Shown: in pieces, positions 1-8,661 of the stretch
How the letters are laid out: the number at the start of each line of letters is the position of its first letter
Numbering within the stretch: position 1 is the first letter of the stretch
NCBI GenBank assembly: GCA_913045625.1
Contig: CAJWPE010000001.1
Span: 84,068 to 148,067 of the forward strand
DNA length: 64,000 nucleotides
Direction of reading: 5' to 3'
Source of the DNA: an uncultured Chloroflexota bacterium
GTDB taxonomy: Bacteria; Chloroflexota; Dehalococcoidia; Lucifugimonadales; UBA826
Position numbers and translations under genes: made by a program
The notes under the pieces: model-generated
What the model was told of the DNA's origin: nothing
The model's input: only the letters and a program-made list of their open reading frames with translations
Databases searched by the model: none

Positions 1-135
1 GATAGAAATCGACTTAAGTTATCTTCTAATTTTAGAATGTCTATGATGTATAAAACTTATGATCGTATGGATGATTCCAAAAAGCAGAAAATTCGAGATG
101 ATACTAAAACGTTTTTGAACAGTATTGATAATTAA
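1..135 (+). CDS. C-terminal end of a truncated CDS, product unknown
   Basis: Open frame from base 1 (DRNRLKLSSNFRMSMMYKTYDRMDDSKKQKIRDDTKTFLNSIDN*) ending in TAA at 133-135; convergent with the next gene. Confidence 0.45.
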   Translation, partial: DRNRLKLSSNFRMSMMYKTYDRMDDSKKQKIRDDTKTFLNSIDN

Positions 136-887
136 ATTTGGTGAGTTAATGTGACTCCACCATCGACAATGATAATCTGACCTTTTATCATTTCTGCTTC
201 TTTAGAACATAAAAAAGTTACAACATTTGCCAAATCTTCTGCAGTCATTTTCCTGTTTCCAAAATTATGTTGACCTGCCTTGACCATGTTTTTTTCATTT
301 GGAAAAGATTTAAATGCGTCGGTTTCAATAAATCCACCAGAAACAGCATTTACGTTAATTCCTTTACCGGATAGTTCTACTGCTAGGTATCTGGTTAATG
401 CTTCTAAAGCAGCTTTTGAAGTACCTACGGAAAAATAATACGGTAAAACTTTTCTGGATCCTTCAGACGTAATATTTATTATCGAGCTACCTGCCGGCAT
501 GATTTCTGATGCTTTAATAGCACACAACCATGGTGCTTTAGCATTAATATTCATTGTCCAGTCCCAGTGTTTGGGCTCAAGGTCTGTAGAATTTTTTTGA
601 ACTCCTGAAGCAGCATTATTAATTAATATGTCTATCGAATCAAACTCATTTTTTATTTCTGAGAAAAGGAAATTTATTTTTTCTTCCTCTCCTAAATGAG
701 CTTTAATTTTTTTACATTTAACTCCTAAGGATGTAATTTCATCAAATGTATCTGAGGCTGCTTGATGATTTCTAAGGTAGTTGAAAACTATATTTGCCCC
801 TTGGTCGGCAAATTTTAAGGCAATTGCCTTACCAATACCCCTAGATCCCCCAGTAATTAATACAGTTTTATTTTCAAACTTTTTCAT
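132..887 (-). CDS. SDR-family oxidoreductase, possibly FabL-type enoyl-ACP reductase
   Basis: TGGSRGIGKAIA Rossmann motif, Y-x-x-x-K region (YYFSVGTSKAALEALTRYLAVEL), directly downstream of fabG in a FAS-like operon. Confidence 0.75.
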   Translation of the reverse strand: MKKFENKTVLITGGSRGIGKAIALKFADQGANIVFNYLRNHQAASDTFDEITSLGVKCKKIKAHLGEEEKINFLFSEIKNEFDSIDILINNAASGVQKNSTDLEPKHWDWTMNINAKAPWLCAIKASEIMPAGSSIINITSEGSRKVLPYYFSVGTSKAALEALTRYLAVELSGKGINVNAVSGGFIETDAFKSFPNEKNMVKAGQHNFGNRKMTAEDLANVVTFLCSKEAEMIKGQIIIVDGGVTLTHQI

Positions 888-892
888 AAGAA

Positions 893-1645
893 TTAAATTG
901 CCATTCCACCATCAATGCTGATAGTTTGTCCGGTAATATATTTTGCATTGTTACTTGCAAGATATCCAACCATGTTGGAGATATCATCAACTTCTCCAAA
1001 TTTCTGCATTGGAATCCAGTTCATAATTGCATCTTTTTGTTTGTCAGATAAGACTTCAACAGTTTCAGTATTAATATATCCTGGTGTTATTGTATTTACT
1101 GTAATGTTTCTAGTTGCAACTTCTTTTGCTAGTGCAAAAGTGAATCCATTGATTGCAGCTTTAGACGCACTGTAATTTGTTTGCCCAACGTTTCCTCGTA
1201 ATCCAACTACAGAACCTATATTAATAATTCTGCCCCATCTGGATTTAAACATTAATTTGATAGCAGCTCTTGAGCAATAAAATGTTCCATTTAAGTTAGT
1301 GTCAATTACCTTGGACCATGCTTCATCTGACATTCTGAGTAGTAATCCATCCTGAATGATTCCGGCGTTATTAATCAAAATATCGATTTTTTCAAACTTT
1401 TTAATGATTTCTGAGATCATTGAATCAACTTCATCTAACTTACCTACATTGGCTTGAACTGCAAAAGCATCTACTCCCAAAGATTGTACTTCTTTAACTG
1501 TATCCAGTGCTTCATTTTCAGAGGAAAAATAATTCACTGCTATATTTGCACCCATAGAAGCAAGCTTTAATGCTGAAGCTTTGCCAATTCCTTTACTAGC
1601 TCCAGTAACTAAAGCAGTTTTACCTTTTAATTCTAATTCAGACAA
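893..1645 (-). CDS. fabG: 3-oxoacyl-ACP reductase FabG
   Basis: TGASKGIGKA, NNAG, YSASKAAINGFT and ITGQTISIDGGM motifs; adjacent to plsX. Confidence 0.9.
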   Translation of the reverse strand: MSELELKGKTALVTGASKGIGKASALKLASMGANIAVNYFSSENEALDTVKEVQSLGVDAFAVQANVGKLDEVDSMISEIIKKFEKIDILINNAGIIQDGLLLRMSDEAWSKVIDTNLNGTFYCSRAAIKLMFKSRWGRIINIGSVVGLRGNVGQTNYSASKAAINGFTFALAKEVATRNITVNTITPGYINTETVEVLSDKQKDAIMNWIPMQKFGEVDDISNMVGYLASNNAKYITGQTISIDGGMAI

Positions 1646-1660
1646 ATTTTCTCCTAAATG

Positions 1661-2689
1661 TTAATTTGTAATTGTAGACATAATTTTAGGGGTCTCTTCA
1701 TTCATTTTTTCTATTAATTTTGTGTTAATACACATGAGGGCTATATCTACCGCTTTATTAATTGTTTCAGCGGATGAACTTCCGTGTCCAATAATGCTTA
1801 CTCCGTTTACTCCAAACACAGGACCTCCACCTTTTGAATCTACCACATTATTGCGTTTGTTGAATTCATTTAATAAATTTTCAAGATCTTGATTGTTCAT
1901 ATGATTTGAAAGGGTTTCTTTTAGCTGTTTAGCAAATCCACGACCAAAGCCTTCAACTAGCTTTAAAATTACATTTCCTACAAACCCGTCACACACCACC
2001 ACATCAGCTTTTCCAGTGAGTAGGTCGTTACCTTCAACGTTTCCAATAAAATTAAGTCCGCTTTGATGGAATAATTTTGTTGTTTCTTTAACAAGATTAT
2101 TTCCTTTTCCTTCTTCAGACCCAACACTTAATAAGGCAATTTTGGGATATTGGATGTCTAATAATAATTGACTGAAAATTGAACCTAAGACTCCAAACCC
2201 TACCAAATTTGATGGTTTGCAATCTATATTAGAACCTAGATCTAAAATTACTTGGTTGGGGGCAGACCCTATGATTGGTCCTCCAATTGCTGGTCGTTCA
2301 ATTCCTTCTATTGTTCCTAAAATAACTACAGATGCAGCCATAGTAGCTCCACTAGAACCCATGGAAATAATTGCGTCAGCCGCTCCTGTTTTGACTAAAT
2401 TAGTAGCTACTAATATGGAGGATTTAGGTTTTTGCCGTAACGCTAATGCAGGAGATTCATTATCGTTGATAATTCCTTGTGATGGGACAATTGTTATTGC
2501 TAAATCACCTACTTCGTGTTTATTGAGTTCATTTTTTAGTATCTCTTCATCACCAACTAAATAAATTTCAGCTACACCTCTTTTTGCTGCTAAAATTGCT
2601 CCTTTTACTGGCATTTGGGGAGCAAAATCGCCACCCATCCCATCGATTGCAATCTTCGGTTTAATGATTGTGTTCAATTTATTCTCCAT
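1661..2689 (-). CDS. plsX: Phosphate acyltransferase PlsX
   Basis: IAIDGMGGDFAP N-terminus and GVNGVSIIGHGSS C-terminal motif. Confidence 0.95.
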   Translation of the reverse strand: MENKLNTIIKPKIAIDGMGGDFAPQMPVKGAILAAKRGVAEIYLVGDEEILKNELNKHEVGDLAITIVPSQGIINDNESPALALRQKPKSSILVATNLVKTGAADAIISMGSSGATMAASVVILGTIEGIERPAIGGPIIGSAPNQVILDLGSNIDCKPSNLVGFGVLGSIFSQLLLDIQYPKIALLSVGSEEGKGNNLVKETTKLFHQSGLNFIGNVEGNDLLTGKADVVVCDGFVGNVILKLVEGFGRGFAKQLKETLSNHMNNQDLENLLNEFNKRNNVVDSKGGGPVFGVNGVSIIGHGSSSAETINKAVDIALMCINTKLIEKMNEETPKIMSTITN

Positions 2690-3086
2690 ATTTGATTGTT
2701 ACAGTTGTTTCACCAGAAATGGCTATTTCACCGAGGTGATTTTTAACTGTGACAGTACAGTTGATTAGTTTACCTTCCGTAACCTCTTCAGTTTTTTTGA
2801 TTGTTCCTTCGGTGATGATTGTGTCATTGGGGAAAATTGGTAATTTAAATTTTATTTTCATATTACCGTTTCTAGACCAACTTTCTCCAAAATTTTTATA
2901 CATTAATTCAGAAATTGAAGAAGCAATCATCATACCGTGAGCAATATTATTTTTAAACTGAGATTTAATCCCAAATTCTTTATTTATATGGATAGGATTA
3001 AAATCACCTGACGCTTCTGCATATTTTTTAATTAAATCAAATGAGATGATTTTTTGTATAGCTATAAGTTCATTTTTTTCAGGCAT
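2679..3086 (-). CDS. MaoC-like dehydratase (HadB-like)
   Basis: YAEASGDFNPIHINKEF...NIAHGMMIAS hot-dog/MaoC hydratase motif. Confidence 0.82.
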   Translation of the reverse strand: MPEKNELIAIQKIISFDLIKKYAEASGDFNPIHINKEFGIKSQFKNNIAHGMMIASSISELMYKNFGESWSRNGNMKIKFKLPIFPNDTIITEGTIKKTEEVTEGKLINCTVTVKNHLGEIAISGETTVTIKYGE

Positions 3087-3474
3087 TATTTTTCTCTACT
3101 GGGATCATGATAGTACTTTTTCCGGTCATGATTAGTTTTTGGTCTGTAGAAATTGTTTCTAGTTTGATGCTTAGAAATCTCCACTCACCCCTTACGTTAT
3201 TTGAAATAATGGTAGCTAAACATTCGATAAGTTCAGATTTTTCTATGGATGAAAAATAATTAAATTCTTGGCTTACATGTACTGTTCCACCTGGAATCTT
3301 TAAATCATTAAGAACACCTCTGATACTGAGAGCAGAAATGGCCATGGGAGGAACACTATTTTTATAGTTAGAGTTGTCTTTTACAGATTCAGTATATTTG
3401 TTAATGAAATCTTCTGAAAATTCATATTGATTTTTAGAAATTATACTTTCAGGCTGAAGTTGGGAATAGTCCAA
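3079..3474 (-). CDS. MaoC N-terminal/FAS1-dehydratase-like hot-dog protein (HadA-like)
   Basis: Length and hot-dog-like pattern (VPPMAISAL...VSQEFNYFSSIEKSELIECLATI); overlaps the downstream MaoC gene by 8 nt. Confidence 0.68.
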   Translation of the reverse strand: MDYSQLQPESIISKNQYEFSEDFINKYTESVKDNSNYKNSVPPMAISALSIRGVLNDLKIPGGTVHVSQEFNYFSSIEKSELIECLATIISNNVRGEWRFLSIKLETISTDQKLIMTGKSTIMIPVEKNNA

Positions 3475-3498
3475 TTTAATTTTCTCGAATATATTATT

Positions 3499-3543
3499 GT
3501 ATATTGATTATAGTATGTAGAAACATACCTTCAATCAATATAC
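3499..3543. repeat. Long interrupted palindrome in the divergent hadA-like/serS intergenic region
   Basis: GTATATTGATT (3499-3509) perfectly complementary to AATCAATATAC (3533-3543), with a nested GTATGT/ACATAC stem and AGAA loop (3513-3528). Confidence 0.8.
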
Positions 3544-3588
3544 TTGATTGTATTACAATCCATTGAACACATTTATAGGAATTATTTT

Positions 3589-4845
3589 TTGATAGATATA
3601 GAAATTATTCGAAATAATCCAGAAATTTTAGAATTCTCTGGTAAATCAAGAGAGCAGTCTTTCCCTACAGAACAATTGGTAAATTTAGATAAAACTAAAA
3701 GATCAAAAATTGTATCTGTAGATTCGCTACGAGCTAAAAGAAATACTGTTTCAAAACAATTAAGCACGGTTAAAGAAAAGCCGATAGAGCTGATCGAAGA
3801 AATGAGAGAAGTTGGGACTCAAATTAAAATTTTAGAAGAAGAGATTAAAAATATTTCTGAAAATTTATCTGAAATTTTATTGAATATACCAAATATTCCA
3901 CATCATTCAGTACCCGTTGGTAGTGATGAAGAGGCAAACACAGTGATCAGAACTATAGGAGATCCTCCAGATTTTTCATTTACACCTAGACCACACTGGG
4001 ATATAGCTTCAGATTTAGGTATTTTAGATTTAGAAAGTGGAGTGAAATTATCACAATCTAGATTTTATGTTTTAAAAGGGAAGGGTGCGACTCTTCAACG
4101 GGGTTTAATTAATTGGATGTTAAACACTCATATTTCACAAAATAATTATGAAGAAATTTTTCTACCATACTTAGTAAATAGAGAGACTGTGCTTGGGTCA
4201 AGTCACCTACCTCACTTTGAAGAGAATATGTACCATGATCTTGAAGATGATCTTTTTATGGTTCCTACTGCTGAAGCACCAATTACAGGACTTTACAGGG
4301 ATTCAATTTTATCTATTGATGATTTACCAAAGAGATTTGTAGCACATACACCCTGTTGGAGAAGAGAAAAATTTTCTGCAGGAAAAGATACTCGTGGAAT
4401 TAAGAGAGTTCATCAATTCGATAAAGTAGAAATGTATAAATTTGTTAAACCTGAAGATTCTTTTACTGAATTAGAACTGCTGGTTTCAGATGCTGAAAAA
4501 ATTGCTATTAACCTAAACATTTCTCATAGAGTTTTAGAATTATGTACAGGTGATTTAGGATTTGCTGCAGCTAAAAGCTATGATATTGAGTTATGGAGTC
4601 CAGGATCTAATGAATGGTTAGAGGTTTCTTCTTGTTCCAATTGTACAGATTTTCAATCAAGAAGATCTGCTATTAGATATAGAAATGATGAGGGAAAAAT
4701 CAACCTAGTCCATACTTTAAATGGATCAGGTTTAGCTATTCCAAGAGTATTGATAGCTATATTAGAAAACTATCAACAATCTGATGGATCGGTTATTATC
4801 CCTGAAGTTTTAGTTCCATATACTGGATTTGATGTAATTAAATGA
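3589..4845 (+). CDS. serS: Seryl-tRNA synthetase
   Basis: Class II motifs including FEENMYHDLEDDLFMVPTAEAP and WRREKFSAGKDTRGIKRVHQFDKVE. A TTG start at 3589 with AGGA at 3577-3580 fits better than the track start at 3544. Confidence 0.93.
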   Translation: MIDIEIIRNNPEILEFSGKSREQSFPTEQLVNLDKTKRSKIVSVDSLRAKRNTVSKQLSTVKEKPIELIEEMREVGTQIKILEEEIKNISENLSEILLNIPNIPHHSVPVGSDEEANTVIRTIGDPPDFSFTPRPHWDIASDLGILDLESGVKLSQSRFYVLKGKGATLQRGLINWMLNTHISQNNYEEIFLPYLVNRETVLGSSHLPHFEENMYHDLEDDLFMVPTAEAPITGLYRDSILSIDDLPKRFVAHTPCWRREKFSAGKDTRGIKRVHQFDKVEMYKFVKPEDSFTELELLVSDAEKIAINLNISHRVLELCTGDLGFAAAKSYDIELWSPGSNEWLEVSSCSNCTDFQSRRSAIRYRNDEGKINLVHTLNGSGLAIPRVLIAILENYQQSDGSVIIPEVLVPYTGFDVIK

Positions 4846-4857
4846 TAGGAGATTAAT

Positions 4858-5232
4858 ATGCATGTTGTGGGGAAAAATGAAATAGAACCGGATGACGCTT
4901 CCAATGCACCTTTATTTTATGGGGGTAAAGTGACTCGTCAACCTTTAGTTGGTGATCCTGAAACTGAACAATATAGTTTTGCTTGGGTTAAATTTTATGA
5001 CGGAGCTAAAAATTATTTTCATACACATACTAGTGATCAAATTTTGTTTGCTACTCATGGAAAAGGAATTGTTGCTAATGAGGAAGTTGAAGTAGAAATG
5101 AACGAAGGAGATACGGCGTTTATTCCCGCAGGAGAAAAACATTGGCATGGTGCGTCTGATGGAGAAGATTTTTTCCACATTTCACTTACTAGACCAGATA
5201 GTGTTACTGAAAATTTAGGACCTCAAAAATAA
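4858..5232 (+). CDS. Cupin-domain protein
   Basis: Metal-binding cupin motif HTHTSDQILFATHGKGIV and PAGEKHWHGA. Confidence 0.85.
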   Translation: MHVVGKNEIEPDDASNAPLFYGGKVTRQPLVGDPETEQYSFAWVKFYDGAKNYFHTHTSDQILFATHGKGIVANEEVEVEMNEGDTAFIPAGEKHWHGASDGEDFFHISLTRPDSVTENLGPQK

Positions 5233-5241
5233 GGAGATTAA

Positions 5242-6222
5242 ATGTTTGCGGCTCGAATTACTGCACCTAAAAAATTTGAAATTGAAGACATCGAGATCCC
5301 TCAAATTAACGATGGTCAATGTCTGATTAAGTTAGAGAATTGGTCAGTTTGTGGAAGTGATATTAGACATGGTTATGGGCCAGTTTTTTCAGAAGAAAAT
5401 TATCCTATGAAACACGGTGGAAATTGTCATGAATGTGCAGGCACAATAGTAGAAAGTAAATCTAATAAATTTAAAGTTGGTCAACGAGTTATTGTTCTTC
5501 CAAGTGCTGATAGCCATGGTGGTCTGGTTGAATATTATCCGGGTGATGAAGGGAAAATGGCGTTAGTTCCTGATCACGGTGAATTAAGTGAATGGATTTT
5601 ATGCCAACCTTCAGGAACGGTTTTATATGCTTGTCAACAGATGGGCACTATTTTAGGTAAAGACGTTGTGATTTTTGGACAAGGAAGCATCGGTTTATCT
5701 TTCACTGCAATTGTTGCGAGAGCTGGCGCTAGACGAGTTATAGTAGTGGATCCATTGGATTATAGACTTGAATGGGGCAAAAATTTTGGCGCAACCCACA
5801 CAATTAATCCTGATCAAGTAGATTTAGATGAGGCTTTATCTGAAATTACTGACGGGAAGTTGGCAGATATTTCTGTTGAAGCTGCTGGCTTTCCGGATTC
5901 CTTAAATGCATCTATTAGAAGTGCAACTAAAGATGGGAAGGTCATAGTTTTTGGAATACAACATGATGGCCCTGATGGAAGATGGACTCAAATAGATACC
6001 CAATATTTTTTAAAAAATACTCCAATTATTATTCCTACTCAAGCATCTCGAAGTGGTGACCCTATCGGTCATATAGAACGAATGATTGAATTGAAAGAAA
6101 GAGGTTGGTGGGATCCCGGAGAAATGAAAACTCATGAAATGAAGTTTTCAGATGTTAATGCTGCCTATGACCAGTATGAACAATACCAAGATGAAGTGAT
6201 AAAAGTTGTAATGAGCATTTAA
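5242..6222 (+). CDS. Zinc-dependent medium-chain alcohol/polyol dehydrogenase
   Basis: WSVCGSDIRHG, GGNCHECAG catalytic region, GQGSIGLSFTAIVARAGA nucleotide-binding site. Confidence 0.87.
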   Translation: MFAARITAPKKFEIEDIEIPQINDGQCLIKLENWSVCGSDIRHGYGPVFSEENYPMKHGGNCHECAGTIVESKSNKFKVGQRVIVLPSADSHGGLVEYYPGDEGKMALVPDHGELSEWILCQPSGTVLYACQQMGTILGKDVVIFGQGSIGLSFTAIVARAGARRVIVVDPLDYRLEWGKNFGATHTINPDQVDLDEALSEITDGKLADISVEAAGFPDSLNASIRSATKDGKVIVFGIQHDGPDGRWTQIDTQYFLKNTPIIIPTQASRSGDPIGHIERMIELKERGWWDPGEMKTHEMKFSDVNAAYDQYEQYQDEVIKVVMSI

Positions 6223-6237
6223 TAGGAAGATAGAAAT

Positions 6238-7167
6238 ATGAGATATAGAAAATTAGGTAATACTGGATTAGATGTTTCGGTAATAGGATTAGGTGCTAAT
6301 AACTTTGGAGGAAGATTAGACTTTGATCAAACTAAAATAGTTTTAGATCAAGTGATAGGCGAAGGTATTAATTTAATTGATACTTCTAACAGTTACGGTA
6401 ATACTTTGTCAGAAGAGTACATAGGTAGAGCTTTAGAAAATCGTAGGGAATCGGTAGTTTTGGCTACTAAAGTCTCTACTAGAATGGCAGAAGGGCCTAA
6501 TCAAGCTGGAAATTCTAGAAAACATATTATGGACCAGGTAGAAAAAAGTTTGTCGCGATTAAGAACAGACTACATAGATTTATATCAAATTCACTGGTGG
6601 GACCCTTATACTCCTGTAGAAGAAACCTTAAGAGCATTAAATGACTTAACTACGCAGGGAAAAATTCGTTACTTTGGTTGTTCTAATTTTGATGCGTGGC
6701 AAGTATGTGAGTCTGTGTGGACATCATTATCATTGGGAATTAATAGTTTTGTAAGTGTTCAGCCGCATTACAGCATGTTAGAGCGCTCAGTTGAAAAAGA
6801 ATTAATTCCGTTTTGTGAAAAGTATGATTTAGGTATTCTTCCGTATTTCCCACTAGCTAATGGATTTTTAACTGGTAAATATAAAAGAGACCAAGCAATT
6901 CCTGATGGGACTAGGTTGCAATCTGCTGATCGTTTTGAAGTAATGTCAGAGAAGAATTTTGATATTTTGGATAAATTAACTGAATTTAGTTCTGAAAGAG
7001 GTAAATCAGTACTCGACCTAGCTTTTGCGTGGCTTCTGTGGAATAAAAATATTAGTTCAGTAATTGCTGGTGCTACTAAACCTGAACAAGTTACTTCAAA
7101 TGCTTCAACAAGTGATTGGGATTTGAGCGATGAAGAATTTGAGCAAGTCACTGCAATATTAGATTAA
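6238..7167 (+). CDS. Aldo/keto reductase
   Basis: LGNTGLDVSVIGLGANNFGG, DTSNSYGNTLSEEYIGRAL, YIDLYQIHWWDP, GCSNFDAWQV. Confidence 0.92.
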   Translation: MRYRKLGNTGLDVSVIGLGANNFGGRLDFDQTKIVLDQVIGEGINLIDTSNSYGNTLSEEYIGRALENRRESVVLATKVSTRMAEGPNQAGNSRKHIMDQVEKSLSRLRTDYIDLYQIHWWDPYTPVEETLRALNDLTTQGKIRYFGCSNFDAWQVCESVWTSLSLGINSFVSVQPHYSMLERSVEKELIPFCEKYDLGILPYFPLANGFLTGKYKRDQAIPDGTRLQSADRFEVMSEKNFDILDKLTEFSSERGKSVLDLAFAWLLWNKNISSVIAGATKPEQVTSNASTSDWDLSDEEFEQVTAILD

Positions 7168-8123
7168 CTTAGTGCTGCTCCAGTGGCTCCTACGTATATA
7201 GAGTAGACTGACCTGCTTGCTGTAATGAATAATCGGTTTTTCTTTATTCCTCCAAATGTGAGGTTTGAAGGTTTTTCTGGAAGATATATTCTTCCAATGA
7301 GTGAACCTTTTGAATTGTAAACAGATATAGAGTTTGTTCCATTTTGAGCTGAGCACCAAAGATTGCCGTCAGTATCACATCTGATTCCGTCTGTTCCATC
7401 ACTTTTAGTATCTATAAATATTTCACCTTCATAAATAGATTTTCCATCATCAGACAATTTATATTCGTAAGTTACTCTAGGATTTACAGATCCTGAATCT
7501 GCTATATACAGTTTTTTAAAATCAGGAGAAAAACAAAGCCCATTTGGTTTTAAAATTATGTCTGTATCCATTCTAGAAATTTCTAATGTGTTTGAGTCAA
7601 CTCTATATACTCCTGGAGAAATTTCGGATTCAGATTTATCGCCTTCGTAATTACCAAGAATTCCGTAGTCTGGATCAGTAAACCAAACAGATCCATCTGA
7701 GTGAACAGTCAAATCATTTGGAGAATTTAGTTTTGAAGTTTGATATTTGTCAGCTAGAACAGTGATAGAACCATCATATTCAGTTCGTGTAACTCGCCTA
7801 GAAAGATGTTCGCAGGTAATTAGTCTGCCTTGTAAATCTCGTGCATTTCCGTTTGCGTTATTCGACGGGGATCTAAATGTAGTGAATGTATCGTTGTCCT
7901 CTTCCCATTTAATGATTCTATTGTTAGGAATATCACTAAATAATAGATATCTCCCATCTCCAAACCACGCTGGGCCCTCAGCCCATCTACTTCCTGTAAA
8001 AATTCTTTCCAGATAACCATTGCCTATAACGTATTTTTTAAATTCATCAGATATCACTTCTATAGCTGGGTCCGGATAAACCACATTATCTTTTTCCCAA
8101 TTTCTGTTTAATTTTCTATCCAT
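7164..8123 (-). CDS. SMP-30/gluconolactonase-family protein
   Basis: RWAEGPAWFGDGRYLLFSDIPNNRI...NSPNDLTVHSDGSVWFTDPDYG...KPNGLCFSPD motif series. Confidence 0.92.
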   Translation of the reverse strand: MDRKLNRNWEKDNVVYPDPAIEVISDEFKKYVIGNGYLERIFTGSRWAEGPAWFGDGRYLLFSDIPNNRIIKWEEDNDTFTTFRSPSNNANGNARDLQGRLITCEHLSRRVTRTEYDGSITVLADKYQTSKLNSPNDLTVHSDGSVWFTDPDYGILGNYEGDKSESEISPGVYRVDSNTLEISRMDTDIILKPNGLCFSPDFKKLYIADSGSVNPRVTYEYKLSDDGKSIYEGEIFIDTKSDGTDGIRCDTDGNLWCSAQNGTNSISVYNSKGSLIGRIYLPEKPSNLTFGGIKKNRLFITASRSVYSIYVGATGAALS

Positions 8124-8136
8124 AATTCACCTATTT

Positions 8137-8523
8137 TTAATCTTTATTTTGTTTAAATGAGTTTACTTGTCTTCTTTTTTCTCTTACGAATTCTAAAATA
8201 GTATTTATGCCTTCTGGTGGAGCTCCCATTTTAATTGCAGCAATTTTGTCTTCTTCAGACTTTTTATCGTCGCCTATAGCTAAATATGCAACAGATCTGT
8301 TTCCTAAAGCATCAGAATTTTCCGGGTTAATTTTTAAGGCTTTAGAAAAACTAATGATTGCTTGATCAAATCCTCCCAAAGTTAAAAATGCTGTTCCTAA
8401 ATTGTACTGAATTTCAAAATTATCAGGATCTTCCCATGCAGCTTTTTCGAATTCTTCTATTGCTTCTTCATGAAGTCCAAGTTTTGCTTTGTTTAACCCC
8501 GATTTAAAATGTTCAGAAGTCAT
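8137..8523 (-). CDS. TPR-repeat protein
   Basis: Consecutive TPR units (HEEAIEEFEKAAWEDPDNFEIQYNLGTAFLTLGGFDQAIISFSKALKINPEN). Confidence 0.88.
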   Translation of the reverse strand: MTSEHFKSGLNKAKLGLHEEAIEEFEKAAWEDPDNFEIQYNLGTAFLTLGGFDQAIISFSKALKINPENSDALGNRSVAYLAIGDDKKSEEDKIAAIKMGAPPEGINTILEFVREKRRQVNSFKQNKD

Positions 8524-8603
8524 GACTTTAATTAATACCTATTTTTAATATTAAATTCATTTTCATGTTTTCCCTTTTGAATAAAATAATTTTCAGACAT
8601 TTT

Positions 8604-8632
8604 CAGACAATTAATATATTCAGGACTATAAT
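8604..8632 (+). promoter_or_regulatory. Candidate sigma70-type promoter for the MFS gene at 8662
   Basis: CAGACA (8604-8609), 17-nt spacer, TATAAT (8627-8632); the upstream element is part of a tandem TTTCAGACA repeat (8591-8599, 8601-8609). Confidence 0.5.
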
Positions 8633-8661
8633 ATAGCTTAAATATTTTAAATGGATTAACT

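Noticed and set aside
915-1175. Track ORF (+) inside fabG
   Set aside because: Antisense to a well-supported gene and without a recognisable domain.
2217-2564. Track ORF (+) inside plsX
   Set aside because: Antisense shadow of plsX; composition mirrors the opposite strand.
3475-3588. T-box leader for serS
   Set aside because: Palindromes are present but no T-box sequence or clear specifier/antiterminator arrangement was recognised.
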